From contig OZ010794.1 in NCBI GenBank assembly GCA_963932465.1, forward strand, positions 444,231,502-444,295,501: a stretch of DNA of 64,000 bases, read 5' to 3'. Positions within the stretch are counted from its first letter, which is position 1. The number at the start of each line of letters is the position of its first letter. This stretch comes from Maratus speciosus (Eukaryota > Arthropoda > Arachnida > Araneae > Salticidae). Both the position numbers and the translations under genes were made by a program. This document shows, one piece after another, positions 1 through 12,090 of this stretch. The notes beneath the pieces are model-generated. The model made no database searches and was not told where the DNA came from. It saw nothing but the letters and a program-made list of their open reading frames with translations.

Positions 1-285
1 CCCCTGGTCACCGTCCTGTTATTCGATTATCTGGAACTTGTTTAAACCTAATTACTACTACGGAGCGATGGCTAATTATCTTGGTGGAAACTGCACTTTC
101 TAAAAGATGTTCTAATAAAGGGCTTAGTTGATTATGAGTTGTTTCAATTTCTTCTGGGGAAACTTCACGGAACGATGCATTCCATTGTTTTCACTCGACA
201 ACTGCATTTCAACAATTCGTTCTACTAATATAACAGATTCGAATTATCTGTTCTGACCACTTCTTTTACGCCATTATCGCTGCAT
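1..285. other. No recognisable feature
   Basis: AT-rich unique-looking sequence with no open frame of note, no terminal repeat and no tandem structure that I can see. Confidence 0.4.
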
Positions 286-640
286 GTGATCCACAACTAC
301 AATCGTGACAGCCAGTACGGCATTTTCAAAGATAAAGTCAATCCAATGTTGGTAGAAATGTTGCATTCTACTCCACAGGTTAAATTACTCCACAGATTGC
401 TATTCTGCACTTTGCTGGATTTACACGATTTCAGCGATAGTCATATCTCAAGAACTAATGAAAGGAATTTCATATCTTTAGAATCCTCATGATGAGCATA
501 GATTGTCATTTAATTTATCACTGTGATAGCGATTTTTGAAGTATTAACACGTCTGAGATAGAAAAAAGTTTTGGAATTGGTACATCCTACTAGTTTAAAC
601 ATGAGTAGATGCATTTTTAGGTAATACAATTAAAGTACGG
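286..640 (+). repeat. Diverged single copy of the ~146-bp repeat family found at 37.5-38.7 kb
   Basis: The stretch containing tcatatctcaagaactaatg (about 439-458), followed by a cctcatgatgagcata block and a gagatagaaaaaagttttgg block, matches in order the end of the tandem array at 38.1-38.66 kb, with intervening units missing. The short frame here (286-492) is therefore repeat sequence and not a gene. Confidence 0.65.
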
Positions 641-742
641 TAAAACCTGAGAAAAAAATCCAGCCTATGACGGAATCCGGTGTTTAACAAAAAAAATATG
701 TTGATCTCTGTAAAATTAGGATATTAGTTACTTGTAAAAAGA

Positions 743-1131
743 ATATAATGCATTTACAATAGACGATGAACCTTCTAATAAGGGAACCTCCCTATAACGG
801 ATTTTCTTCTTCCCTGTGCAATTCCGTCTTAGATGATTTTATTGTATAGGATTTTTAAAATTTTTAAATCTCCAAGCCACAGAATGTGGATTAACGATAT
901 TAATGATTCTATTGTAAACTATATTGATTTTTTAATGAATATCTATTTGTATGTAAATATCTGAATACTTACCACTAATTTTTTTACACGGCTTGGAGAC
1001 TTGAAAATCTGAAAAAAAAATATATATATAGAAAAACCTTCAAAGTCGGAATCACATAGGGATGAAAAAAATTTCGTTATAGTTAAGTTCCTTTCTTAGT
1101 AGGCCCATCGTCTCTAGCAAATGTATTATGT
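743..1131. mobile_element. Foldback MITE-like inverted repeat
   Basis: Two imperfect arms of about 130 bp face each other. The left arm begins near 743 (ataatgcatttacaatagac) and ends at the tctccaagcc motif near 880. The right arm begins ggcttggaga near 990 and ends cgtctctagcaaatgtatta near 1131. The loop is about 110 bp of AT-rich DNA. No coding sequence is present. The superfamily cannot be assigned because the outermost bases are diverged. Confidence 0.65.
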
Positions 1132-1167
1132 TTTTTTCAAACGGATATTTGTATCCAATTTGCACCG

Positions 1168-1169
<2 letters not shown>

Positions 1170-1198
<29 letters not shown>
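1170..1198 (+). repeat. Poly(A) tract
   Basis: An uninterrupted run of about 29 A. It could be an old retroposon tail, but no target duplication is visible around it. Confidence 0.8.
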
Positions 1199-1200
<2 letters not shown>

Positions 1201-1344
1201 TGTTTAATACAGAATTTCGTCATACACAAATTCTTCTAATAGGTTTCACAGTACTATATCCACATCGTATAAATGTATATGTACTATTCTTTAAAGAGAA
1301 TTTTAATTGTGAAATAATGGTAGCTTAAAAATATATGTATTTTA

Positions 1345-2003
1345 GGCCAAAGTGGTGTCGGGCCAAACTGGTGCCTTTTTGAATATTCCAGATTTCTGAA
1401 AGAATATCAAATGTACTTCTGATATTCTTAATAATGCATTTATTCATAAATAATTCAAAGCCAAGTGATATTTATGTGAAAAAATATCTGTAAATTCTTC
1501 CTCTCTTAAATTTTATGATAACATCTCATCCCATTCTTTGGTACTCCAGCACACAATTTGTCAAATGGAACATATTTTGTAACTACCGGCGGTGGCAATA
1601 CTACTTTGCACAAGGTTGGCGCCGGAGCGGTAGTTGAGATCAATAAAACCACGTCAAATTGCATTGGCCTACGATAAACTAGATCGGCTCAGGGTAAACT
1701 AGTAAGTTGGCACCGTTGCGGTCTTTGGGATGAATAAAATCACGCCAAATTGAATTGGCCTAGAATAAACTAGTTCGGACCAATGAATAGCAGGCTAAAC
1801 TAGTTTATCCTATGAGGGTTAGGCCAAACTAGTTTGGCCTAGGAAAAACTAGTTTATCCTATAGGCGTTAAACTAGTTTGGCCTAGGAAAAACTAGTTTA
1901 TCCTATGGGCGTTAGGATAAACTAGTTTGGCCTACGAAAAACTAGATTATCCTATGCGCGTTAGGATAAACTAGTTTGGCCTAAAATCGGGTTTGGCCGG
2001 TAA
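1345..2003. repeat. Palindrome-rich minisatellite (aaactagtttggcct family)
   Basis: About four units of 44-49 bp lie at roughly 1798-1990, each with actagtttatcctat, a short g/c-rich spacer and aaactagtttggccta. More diverged pieces (ggccaaactggtgcc, cgataaactagatcgg) start at 1345. The units contain perfect palindromes centred on ACTAGT, such as ccaaactagtttgg and aggataaactagtttatcct, so the array can form cruciforms. The right edge abuts the TA target of the transposon at 2012. Confidence 0.75.
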
Positions 2004-2011
2004 CATATATA

Positions 2012-3865
2012 CAGGGTGTTTCTAAACTCATGGTACAAACTTTAAGTGTAGGTAGAGCACACAGTAACAATCATTTGTTGTATAGGAATGTACAGGACCA
2101 AGTGACACATTAAGGTAAAAACACCAGGGGGGCAATTAAGCACCTTTTTTAATTTTCAAAATTTCTCATTCATACCGGAAAATTTTTAAGCTACCTTTTT
2201 CGAGACATTTCATAATTACTTAACAATAAAATTCTTCTTTGAAAATTTTTGGTATGAAATCGAAATTTTTGAATAAAGAAAAAAAGCGCAAAACTGGCAA
2301 ACTTATCAAACGAAATACATGATTAAAAAAAGATAAAATGTTTATTTATAATGTAGTTTACAAGTAAATAATAATGCATACATTAATATTACAATAAGCG
2401 TTCAAAACTGCGTCCACTAACTGTGATACATGCTTCGCAGCGTCGGTGGAACGATTGACGTACACTTTTAAAGATGTCAGGCATTTTCCGCACACGTGCA
2501 GCAGCTTTGAATATGCGAGATACTAGATTTCCGTGTGAGTCAACTGGAGTCTCATAAACAAGACTCTTCAGATGTCCCCATAAAAAGAAATCAAGGCTGC
2601 ATAAATCGGGAGATCGCGGTAGCCAAGGAACTGGTCCACCACGCCCAATCCTTCGCGTCCCAAATGTGGCATTCAAGTAACTGCGCACATCAGTGGTGAA
2701 GTGGGCGGGCGCTCCATCATGTTGAAACCACATCAGGTTACGAATGGCGATCGGAACATCTTGCAGCAGTTCTCGTAAAACCTGTTGCAAAAAAATAATG
2801 TAACAGCGACCATCCAGCCTCTTTGGTAGTAGGTATGGGCCAATCAAATAATTATTAACAATATTCGCCCACAAATTCACAGAAAATCGTTGTTGTTAAG
2901 CATGTGGATTATTGGTTGCCCAAAGATGGAAATTGTGCGCATTAAGTACACCCTCGCGTGTAAATACTGCTTCATCTGTAAATAGAATATGAGCAGTAAA
3001 GTCTGGCTGTAATACATGTTGCTGCAAAAACCACTGGCAAAAGTTCAATCGCAGAAGATAATCTTCCGGATTCAAATTTTGTACACGTTGAAAACGGAAG
3101 GAATTAAACCGATTTTCATTTGACACTCTCCAAACGGTCGGATGACCACACCTAAATTCTGTGCAACAGCTCTTGTACTTGATTAGGTCCTTTCACTCAC
3201 AAAATTCAAAATAATTTCTTCCAGGCTTACACTGCGTACAGCTCTTTCTCGCCCAGTTTCCTGTCTGGTGATGTGGAAAGAACCTGTTTCAGAAATCTGA
3301 CGGTGTAAGCGCTGAAACATTCTATGATTAGGCGTAGGAAACTGCTCCTGATACATTCGTAGGGCAGCTCTGTCGTTGCCATTTGAACGAACATACATGA
3401 AATGCATGTCGGCTTTTTCGGCATATGTAAAGTCTTCCATGGCGAACGATAGCACAATTAAAAATGGCGATTTTTTCTACTTGAATGCATGATATTGAAC
3501 GGCGGCCAGTCACTTACTGTCCTCTACCGCCAGTGGAATCAACCAAAATCTCTATTTCTATTAAAAAAAATTTCTATTTCTATTTCTATTTTCATTTAAA
3601 AAAATTTCGATTTCATATCAAAAATTTTCAAAGAAGAATTTTATTATTAAGTAATTATGAAATATCAAGAAAAGGATAGCTTAAAAATTTTCTGGTATGA
3701 ATGAGAAATTTTGAAAATTACAAAAGCGGCCTAACTGCCCCCCTGGTGTTTTTACCTTAATGCGTCACTTGGTCCCATACATTCCTATACAAAAAAATAT
3801 TGTTACTGTGTACTTAAACTTAGTGTGTTACTTAAAGTTTGTACCATGAGTTTAGAAACATTCTG
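2012..3865 (-). mobile_element. Mariner-type element (DUF4817/Tc3-like transposase) with long TIRs
   Basis: The ends are cagggtgtttctaaactcat at 2012 and its near-perfect reverse complement ending at 3865, each flanked by the dinucleotide TA (2010-2011 and 3866-3867) as expected for the IS630/Tc1/mariner superfamily. The inverted arms are long: similarity continues inward for about 240-270 bp on each side. They flank a minus-strand transposase pseudogene. The total length of about 1.85 kb is normal for the group. The last few bases of the right end are altered (attctg for accctg). Confidence 0.9.
2389..3440 (-). pseudogene. DUF4817-type mariner transposase, inactive
   Basis: This is the transposase of the element at 2012-3865 and would cut and paste it at TA sites. 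Read on the minus strand, it begins MEDFTYAEKADMHFMY, the typical DUF4817 N-terminal helical region. Next come a helix-turn-helix region (SSTRAVAQNLGV) and a DDE/D-type catalytic core with FTDEA, WFQHDGAPAH and PRSPDLCSLDFFLWG. I count 36 residues between the last two aspartates. It ends near HRRCEACI...FERLL. About 350 codons in total is a normal length. It is dead: there is one in-frame TAA near 2893 between NNPHA and QQRFS, and a frameshift between about 3126 and 3183 inside the HTH region. The start at 3440 fits the family better than the upstream ATG at 3455. Confidence 0.88.
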
Positions 3866-3883
3866 TATATATATATATATATA

Positions 3884-4336
3884 CCGGGTGTCCCAAAAAG
3901 GACTGACTGATTTTAAAATTCAATAACTTCCAAACGGTGACAGATATTAAAAAAATTTTTGCAGGAGGGTTATGCATAAAGTCAAAAGTTTTATTACAGT
4001 GATTTTCGATTTTAGTTCGAATTACAAACAATAGATGGCGCTGTAAGCAATAGTCGCTAAATACAGGCTCGATTTTTGGTCCTTTCTGTTGTTCCATGCA
4101 GAAAAAGGAGATGGAAATGTATTATCCGGGCCACGAAGTACCAAAAATCGAGCCTGAATTTAGCCTCTATTGATCGCAGCGCCATCTATTGTTTGTACTT
4201 CGAACTAAAATCGAAAATCACTGTAAAAAAACTTTTGACTTTATGCATAACCCTCCTGCAAGAATTTTTTTAATATCTGTCACCGTTTGGAAGTTATTGA
4301 ATTTTAAAATCAGTCAGTCCTTTTTGGGACACCCAG
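3884..4336. mobile_element. 453-bp palindromic MITE, copy 1
   Basis: The termini ccgggtgtcccaaaaaggac and gtcctttttgggacacccag are inverted repeats flanked by TA on both sides (3882-3883, 4337-4338). Inverted arms of about 190-200 bp leave a central spacer of only some 50 bp. A second copy of exactly the same length lies at 49275-49727. There is no coding capacity; the small frames on both strands arise from the palindrome. TA target and TIR form place it with mariner/Tc1-type MITEs. Confidence 0.9.
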
Positions 4337-5697
4337 TATATATATATATATATATATATATAGTAGTGAATATGAATAATGCGCATAAAATTTACTATGT
4401 TTAAAATAATGTAACACCATTAAAGTGACTTCAAACGACTTTCGTCTATAGACATTAATATATCCGAATTCTTTTGTATATTCCTGTGAAGGAACTATAA
4501 ATTCGACTTATTCTAATTTCAAAAGGAAATACTCCATATTAAACTTCAATAACGAATATCGATTTCGTAGTACTCCAAGTTTATTTACGACGCTTATACA
4601 CTTTTCAACTACATTGCAAAGAATGTAAAATAGTTATTTTATTTATTTTTTTTTTTTTTTGCATTTTTTCTATATTTTTAGAAGCTTTACAAACTTATCC
4701 TGCTGATTTTTTATGTAATAGTTTAAAAAAGAAAACATTCGTTCCAGACATTTGCTTCGTTTCTGTTAGTAATAAAATATATTACCTTTTATATGATCCC
4801 GTAAACATATCTATGTATGGATAAAGTAATTCACTTTTATAGCTCTCTATTAAATTTGCTTTATAAGATATGACCTTTTCTTATGATAAAACACTTTTTA
4901 TTCTTTGCAAAAGAAATATAAATATGCGAGCATTGGTTAAATCACTGCTAACATAACATTAGTGTATTGTTTAAGAAGATTTATTGAAGCGGTTCTCTTG
5001 AATTTATTTATTTGTTTAATGTACATTACATATTATATATATTAATTTTATCAAAATTTAGAAATTGTCCGATTAATGAAGCTTTGGCTTATATATTTAA
5101 GTGATTTCAAGTAAATAAACTCTAAATAATTTTGAATGCTTCTTGAAAGAAGAATATCTTCTTTCTTCAAATATTGCAGAGAGACTAAAAAAATATTATA
5201 GCACATTGTAAGGTTTTTGTGCAGAGTTCTTTATTTAATTAGAACTTATTAGAATCTTATAAGTTAGATATAATGGCTCGCAAAAGAATCCCCTTCTTGA
5301 GTCTAAGCCAGAAACCGTCCAGGTGTAAATTCGACAACTAGTTCAAGAGCCCCTATATTTCCTATTTAATGTTCTTTCTGACGTTGTGAAACTCGTAACT
5401 TTTAAAGAAATTTTAAGTACTGGACAGTTCGTGACATTGAAGTCGTGCTAATTCTTGGCTACTTGAACTCCTCTTCAAGCCTATTAAAAATCACTTGTAT
5501 CTGTCTGGGCATTTATATGCGATCCTGAAGGGTCAAAGATGGTAATACATTTGAGAATTCTGGCCAAAGGCTTGCCAGAAAAATTGCTATGAACCCTGGC
5601 GTCCTGTTATTTTTTAATTATACGTCTTAAGTGTGAGTGTACTTTTATGTATTTATTATTTCTGATAGTAATAAGATATGACCTCATACTATAAGAT

Positions 5698-5700
<3 letters not shown>
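4337..5700. other. AT-rich stretch with no recognised feature
   Basis: It starts with a (TA)n tract (4337-4363), includes a short poly(T) near 4646-4660, and otherwise shows no gene, terminal repeat or tandem repeat that I can support. Confidence 0.4.
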
Positions 5701-5728
<28 letters not shown>

Positions 5729-5864
5729 TGCATTTAATAAGATTCTGTATTACTAGTTACATGTTCCTTCTCTATTCTGTAAAATGTCTGAGTTATGAAT
5801 ATTTGCTATATTATAAATTTAATTTCAATTATTGGAAATCGATGACGATTTGTTATATATTATG

Positions 5865-5904
<40 letters not shown>

Positions 5905-6370
5905 AATAAGATAATTAACTTTACTAACTCTCTGTTACATTTGATTTGTAAATTATGATACTTTTTCCAGTGAGAAATACATTTTTGTCTTCGCGAAACA
6001 AACTTAAATACCGTAATGCCTTAACTGCGAAGACAATTCTTTCCGAAATCATATTAGTTAGGCGAAATATTTGTTAAACGAAAATTGATAGCTTATCCAA
6101 ATAAAACTTAACGTGGTTACGTTATAAACCGGGAGGCAGACAGCACAGACAATCACCTCATCGAGTTCACGGCTGAAATTCCAGAATTAGTTAAAACACG
6201 ATTCACAACCCTCTAATGCATGATTTTTTATTTTTTCTTAAAAAAAAATATATTTGCTTCCTTGACGGCCATAAATTACAGGAAAAATATTGAAAAAATT
6301 TTCACTCTTATATTTTTTAGTATTTTGAAGTTTTTTATATTGTAGCCAAATGGCAACACTATGCATTAAC

Positions 6371-6403
<33 letters not shown>

Positions 6404-6610
6404 AAATTAGCCAACTAGCAAAACTGTGCTGTTTTATTGCAATTTTTATTTTGGCAAATTATAAGATTTTAAATGCATATAATACTTTACGTACACTTAG
6501 AAAAATAAAATTATATATATATATATATATATACATGTATGCATATACGTATAGATATATATATATGCATATATATATATATATATATGTATACTATATA
6601 TATATATATA

Positions 6611-6654
<44 letters not shown>

Positions 6655-6730
6655 ATTTTAAATCAAAATTTAACTTACAAATCATATAACAATGTTAACC
6701 AAAATTCTAAATAAAGACGGCATTTAATAA
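5701..6730. repeat. Microsatellite cluster: (TA)n, poly(T), and a long (TA)n-rich block
   Basis: Perfect or near-perfect (TA)n runs lie at about 5701-5729 and 5866-5902, a T30 run at 6373-6402, and a 140-bp alternating TA/TATG block at 6511-6652. The two overlapping tyrosine/isoleucine-rich frames across 6451-6714 are translations of the microsatellite and not genes. Confidence 0.85.
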
Positions 6731-7338
6731 TATTATACATTAATTGTTATCTATCAACAAAATAATAATGGTACAAATTATAGTTCTAAGATATTAAATG
6801 AACCTATGAAGTTAGATGCTACAATAGAATCATTTTTAATTTATAAATGAATAAGAAGATATGTTGTACTGATACAGAACACAATAGAATTATTGTAAAA
6901 AAATATAATTAAATACATAATAAAATGCGGAAAAGCAGCCATATTTATCCTGTATTTTAAACCAATTGAAATCATTTAAAATTGATAAACCAAAATGGGC
7001 TTAAAGTGCAATATTACATGCAAAATACAATGAAAAAATCATACGCTAATAAAATATACTCCATAAATTTACTGGCAATGCAGCAGACTACTATAGAATT
7101 TTATATCAATAACATTTATCAAAGTTATGAATGGTAACCAATAGAACAATTATTGTTTTTATTTAAACATAGAGGTACTTAATGCATTTTACTCTAGTGT
7201 AATCTATACAGCCCAGAACTTTACACCTTTGTTTTTTATCTAAGTATTGTGGCCAGTGATCAGTTTTATCCTTCCTGACATCTGTAGAAGTTTCATAAAG
7301 CTGAAAACAATGGATTACTAAGTTGTTACTATAAAATT
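6731..7338. other. No recognisable feature
   Basis: AT-rich sequence without repeats or open frames that I can interpret. Confidence 0.4.
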
Positions 7339-7568
7339 TTAATCATTGGCTTTTTTGATGATGTAACTGGTACCTTCAGGGGGGCATGGACGTGGAAACA
7401 CAAGGGAAGGAGAATAGAGCCCCTTTAAATCTGAAAAAGAAGTATTTTGGCCATTTTTTATCATTTGACTCCCGTTTAACAAAAAACTTATATCTGCCAT
7501 TAGGGGGACCCTCAAATCGGAAGTCCCGGGGCAGCTGCCCGCATGCCCCTGCATTAGTCAGGCTCTGG
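7339..7568. repeat. GC-richer block, possible hAT-like terminus
   Basis: An island of balanced composition stands out from its surroundings. Read on the minus strand from about 7567 it begins cagagcctgactaatgcagg and continues with ggggcatgcgggcagctgcc, which resembles the c-a-g-(g/a)-g-c-c-t-g-a starts of hAT elements such as the MITE at 55314. I could not find the other end or an 8-bp target duplication, so this is a tentative fragment. Confidence 0.3.
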
Positions 7569-8108
7569 TTTTACAGTAAACTGAGAAGATTTTGTATTTA
7601 ATAAGAGTCGTTTATCGAGTTAGGGTGACATATGGTGATGAAAGTGAAAAAAAATTAAATATCATGCGAACCAGTTGTGAAACAAACAATGCTCAAAATG
7701 TTTACAAAAGCGGAACTCAATTCATGGTGTTGCCAAATGGAAACAAATGTATATTCATGTGCATGCATTTTTTGTTCCAATAAACATTACTGAAAATTAT
7801 TTAAAATAACTTTTAAAAGTATATTCTTTTCAGAAATATTTTTTTCAAATGAAATTTTGCATGTTAAATATTTTTTATATGAGTTAGAAATCCAACTGTG
7901 GCTAACAAAATGGAAGGTATCAAAAGTTGCTTTTTATTTGTAATTTATAAACAACTATTGCCAACTATGATACTTTTTATGAACTAAACCTAAATATAGG
8001 ACCAACATGAATACGTAAAGCATAAAGTTATCAAGAGACAGCGGTAAATAAACAATAAGGAGGGAAAATTTAATATGTTGCCAATTGGCAGCAGTATTCG
8101 CTAGAGGG
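7569..8108. other. No recognisable feature
   Basis: AT-rich sequence. The short frame at 7592-7783 has no recognisable domain and I treat it as chance. Confidence 0.4.
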
Positions 8109-8340
8109 TTAAAACGAAATCGGTCTGCCAAGTCATATCTTGGTAGAAGACACCTAAAAACCCGATTTTAGAGTTTGACTCGTAGGTTTACCATTGCGTT
8201 TTCCTGCTCCCAGTCCTCCATGTTTTCATACCTTTTTGGGTACAGGAAAACACAATGGTAAACCTACGAGTCAACTGCTAAAATCGGCTTTTTAGGTGTT
8301 TTCCACCAAGATATGACTTGTCAGATCGATTGCGTTCTAA
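8109..8340. mobile_element. Foldback MITE, ~232 bp
   Basis: Two arms of about 95 bp are inverted: tgccaagtcatatcttggta...gtaggtttaccattgcgttt on the left and its complement, including aacacaatggtaaacctacg and ccaccaagatatgacttgtc, on the right. They are separated by about 40 bp. The outer edges ttaaaacg and cgttctaa suggest a TTAA or TA target, but this is not clean. No coding. Confidence 0.78.
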
Positions 8341-9089
8341 TATGCGAATCGAGTTTTAACTGCGCGACACAGAAAAATAGAAGGGCAGGGAAAAGTGGCA
8401 AAGAGAAAAAGGAAATCATGATTAGACATAAAAAATAGCTTTGAATGAAAAACAGCATAAATAATGCTAAAAATAAGTTCGGTTAACAAATTCATCTCAA
8501 CAATATTGCAAACGCTCTTACAATATTGCAAAAAAGTACTTAACTCTAGACTACTTTTTAATAATTATATTAGATTATAGATGAATATTCTTTTATTTCG
8601 GTATTCTTGTTGGGTTTCGCATCAAAAAAAATTTTTTGGTTGTGTTCGGGTTAGGTTTCGGGTTGATCTTAAGCAGAATTTTTAATCTAATTTTGATCTT
8701 AAGCAGAACAAACTATCGTAGGCATCTTGTATAAATATCGCTTCAGGCTTGGATTTCGTTGCAAGTCGGATTTTCCACTTTAAATGTGGATCACAACAGT
8801 TTTTTCAAAGTTTGCAAAAGATGACTGTATAGCCTCAAACAAACAAACAGACCGAGTGTAAACAAATGCGTTTCTTTATTTTATTATTATTATTTTGTGG
8901 CGCATACGAAAAATTGAGTGCGTGTGTTTTTAGAAATTGAGACTTTTAAATATTCGGAGGATAATAATATACTCGTATGCGATGAAAATATTAAAAAACT
9001 AATACAATTTGCTTATTTTTAAGCATCAACCTTTAAGAGTGTGTGAAATTGTATACCTTTATTTAATTTTTTCTAAATTTTAGACAATA
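8341..9089. other. No recognisable feature
   Basis: AT-rich sequence. A short patch near 8610-8670 has repeated gggttt/cgggtt words, too short and irregular to call. Confidence 0.35.
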
Positions 9090-9470
9090 GAATAGTTTTA
9101 AACAATTCATTTTAATAGCACTGCAAAAACTCTTTATAATTCTTACAAAAATGTAGTTTTAAAAACACTTTTTTACTTATTTTCAAAATTTATGACTACT
9201 AACAATCAATCCATTGTGGATAGAAAGTAGTGAATAGATGTGATAAAAGAGAGTTACTGTTACCTCGACATTATGTCTTTCAGAATAAAAAAGGACTCTT
9301 TTCTTTCTTCATAAAATATTTCCAGGCTCCTATACAATATCAAATTCTATTTTAATCTGTTTAATGCAACAATGTAATAATTTTTGAAAAATGCGTTCTT
9401 TTGTAGGTTATTGAAAGTCGCTGTTTTATTAAGAAAATGCTAAAAAATGTAATTCTAGGAATTAAATTTC
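9090..9470 (+). repeat. Dispersed repeat related to copies at 11 kb and 28 kb
   Basis: The word series ...aacaatcaatccattgtggatagaaagtagtgaa..., a gtgataaaagag block, and an aatatttccaggctcctata-type block recur in the same order at 10985-11720 and 27783-28600. It is non-coding with no clear ends. Confidence 0.6.
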
Positions 9471-10266
9471 AAACTCAAACAAAAAACAAGGAAACTTAAC
9501 TTTTATTTCAAATTTCTCTTGTACCTATTGATTATTTTTTATAGTAACGCAAGTGCTATAAGATATTTTCTTTTCCATTTTTATAAAGAACAAGCAGTAT
9601 TTCACAATTTTTCGTAAAACCATTTGAGTACAATAATATACGTCTAGTCAAAGAAGAGCTGTAATTCATTTATTCAGACAAAATTACAGGGTGTCACATT
9701 TCAAATAAATCTGTGATTTTCATTTATAATTTTAACATAAGTGAGATATTTTAGTGAAAATTTCAACAGATTTATTTTGCTTTGTGTTCAATATGATGAC
9801 ATCATGGCAGCACCATTTATTGTTAGAAGTGAAATGTTATTTAGTCACTCATACACTCCCAGCTAAATCCTGATCAGTGGGCGGAAGTCTGAAGTAGCGT
9901 GATACAACTAAAGAAACAACACAAATACATGTCGCTATGTTTTCTGGTAGTCTGTAGTATAGCGGGCTATGTTTTGAAAAATGTAATGTTGCGAGTAGTG
10001 CGATACAAAAAATCCGTAGTTTGTAGCGAACACTGATTCTACTTTTAACGCTTGTAAAAATGTGTCATTATTTTGGTTATAAGTTCGTAACTCAATCCTT
10101 TTGTGCAAAATGCGTTCTGCGCAACAAGTTGCGAATAGAAGCAACTCAGTTGCAGCGTTCATAGTATGATGTTATGGATTTTTCCATTGTTGAAGCTTGA
10201 AAGTAAATCCAAGTGCCAAAATCGAAATAAAATAAATTAGTTTTCTTTCTGAAAACACGTGTTTAT
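9471..10266. other. Unassigned sequence with a possible MITE edge
   Basis: An acagggtgtcacatttcaaa motif at about 9687, with a weak inverted counterpart near 9770-9790, resembles a mariner-type terminus, but ends and target site are not clear. The short minus-strand frame at 9935-10162 shows no domain. Runs of gtagt/tagtagt-like words begin here and recur at 10660-10780. Confidence 0.25.
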
Positions 10267-10401
10267 TTATTCATTATTATTATTCACTCTAGCTCTCCAG
10301 AGCAAGCTGGTCAATATCTTTAACTTATTGAATTTAGCTTTAAAATTTTTCGGATCAGATCTGTGGTCTTCCCTTGCCGTAGGAAGCTGGTGGTTCCAAC
10401 T
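10267..10401 (-). pseudogene. Possible C-terminal scrap of a non-LTR retrotransposon reverse transcriptase
   Basis: The minus-strand translation reads SWNHQLPT...DPKNFKAKFNKL...LLWRARVNNNNE followed by a stop. The spacing of a W-N-x-L-P motif and a following F-K-x-K-x-x-L motif just before the stop is typical of jockey/CR1-like LINE reverse transcriptases. The piece is only about 45 codons, no upstream RT domain is visible, and the 3' UTR would run into aataaataaacacg. A chance match is possible. Confidence 0.35.
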
Positions 10402-10984
10402 GTTTTGCGAGTAACGGCTTAGCGGAAAATATAACTATATATCATTGGTGGTCAACACTATTTTAGAGAATAAATAAAGCGTTTTCTTCTACGTTATTTT
10501 TCTTAATTTTTTAATGCCCTCGGACTTATCGCATTTATTTGGCTGAATCGCGGCAATCGCGATTTAAGTAGGTGCCATTGTATTACTTAATCTGTATGTT
10601 AAATTTCATGTGCAAATAAAATCCTCTGGCTAAATCTGTAAGTAGCAAAGAAGCGAATATTTGTACGAAGTAGTTTGTAGACGTTACTTTTCAAAATTTG
10701 AAGTTGTAGTTAACTACATATTTGATAAGGTAGTTGTAGTTGTAGTTCTCTACAAAAATACAGTAGTTTGTCCGATCACAGCTCTCGAATTATGAAAAAT
10801 ACATTTCAATGTCATTTGAACATAGATCGAGATTAATTCCAGAACTTCTTGAGGTCTTATACATTTTACAAAACAAAAGCAAGTCTGTGGAATACATCTT
10901 TACAATAACTTCATTATTATTAAATTATTAAACAAAAATTCGGTCTCGGCTGGAAACGAAATACCCTGCATTTTTGACTGAAGC
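10402..10984. other. Unassigned repeat-like sequence
   Basis: It includes a gtagtt-rich stretch (about 10660-10780: tagttgtagttgtagttctc and similar) of the kind seen at hAT ends, but no terminal pair or target duplication is visible. Confidence 0.25.
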
Positions 10985-11720
10985 TGTTTTATGACAATTA
11001 GTTTTCTATATAAAAATTGTTTGTGTTGACGTTAATTACCAACATTAATAAGTCCCATATTTTTTAGTCCATAATTTTTCAAACACTCTACAGAATACTT
11101 TTAAAATATTCATTTCAACTATCTTTGAAAAACTGTTTATAATTTGTATTTTAAATTGTAGTATTTTAAACTTGTTTCATTTAATTTGAAAACTAATGAA
11201 CACGAACAATCAATCTATTGTATGAAAAAAATGATGCACATATCATAAAATATCATAAAGCATTTATGACAGTTGATTTCCTGTACAAAAATGGTTTGTA
11301 TTGACGTGAATAATCAACCTTTATAGGTCCCATACTTTTTAGTCCATAATTTTTCAAACACTCTGCAAAATACTGCTAAAATATCCATTTTAGCTACCTT
11401 TGAAAATCTGTTTTATTTTTACTTTAATTTGTAGTATTTTAAACTCCTTTCATTTGATTTAAAAACTAGTGAATGCGAAGAGTCAATCTATCGTATGAAG
11501 AAAACGATACACACATCATAAAATACCATAAAACATTTACTGGTCTGTCGACATTTATGCTTTGTGAAGAACGAAAAATGTCCTTTATATCCTTCATGAA
11601 ATATTTTCCCTGCTATACAATTACAAATTTCTTTATAGTTAGTTCTTTATCAACCCTTTAACCTTTAGTTGAGTTAACCCGTTTATCAGTGTAATAGCTT
11701 TTGAAAAATGTTTTCATCTA
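10985..11720 (+). repeat. Tandem duplication of a ~280-bp dispersed repeat
   Basis: Two head-to-tail units start near 10985 and 11265. Both contain, in order, tttttagtccataatttttc, aacactct(a/g)ca, tttgtagtattttaaact or its variant, and an aatcaatctat(t/c)gtatgaa block. The second unit continues into a cctttatatccttcatgaaa block shared with the 9.1-kb copy. The small frame at 11473-11661 lies inside this repeat and is not a gene. Confidence 0.7.
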
Positions 11721-12017
11721 TAAAATATAAAAAGTACAGATTTTACAAAGAAAATTATATGAAATTCAAAACACAAACCTTCGTATTTGAAAAAAAGGAA
11801 AAAGGTCAGATTTTATTTCAAGTTTATCGTCTGTAGCTTTTATTTACTTTCTAGAAAAACATAAATTGTAGGTTTTTCTTTCTTTTTAATATTTGAAAAA
11901 AGTATACAGGCGTGACAGAAATTTTAATACGAACACCTAGGGACGATAATACACAAGAAGACAAATAATTTTTGAGTATATTTTCATTTTCATTATTTAA
12001 AGAGGAATTTATAAAAA

Positions 12018-12090
12018 CAGAGTTTCTTTTAATGCCACTGTCTGTCAGTCCGTCCGTCTGTCCATCCGTCTGTCCGTCTGTCCGCATGTA
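12018..12090 (+). repeat. (CTGTC/CCGTC)n microsatellite heading the 173-bp array
   Basis: Irregular ctgtc, ccgtc and ccatc units run for about 70 bp and stop at gcatgtaacagag. The same microsatellite-then-array order occurs at 22.1, 37.5 and 46.0 kb. Confidence 0.85.

Noticed and set aside
6451..6714. Tyr/Ile-rich frames on both strands
   Set aside because: They are direct translations of a (TA)n/(TATG)n microsatellite.
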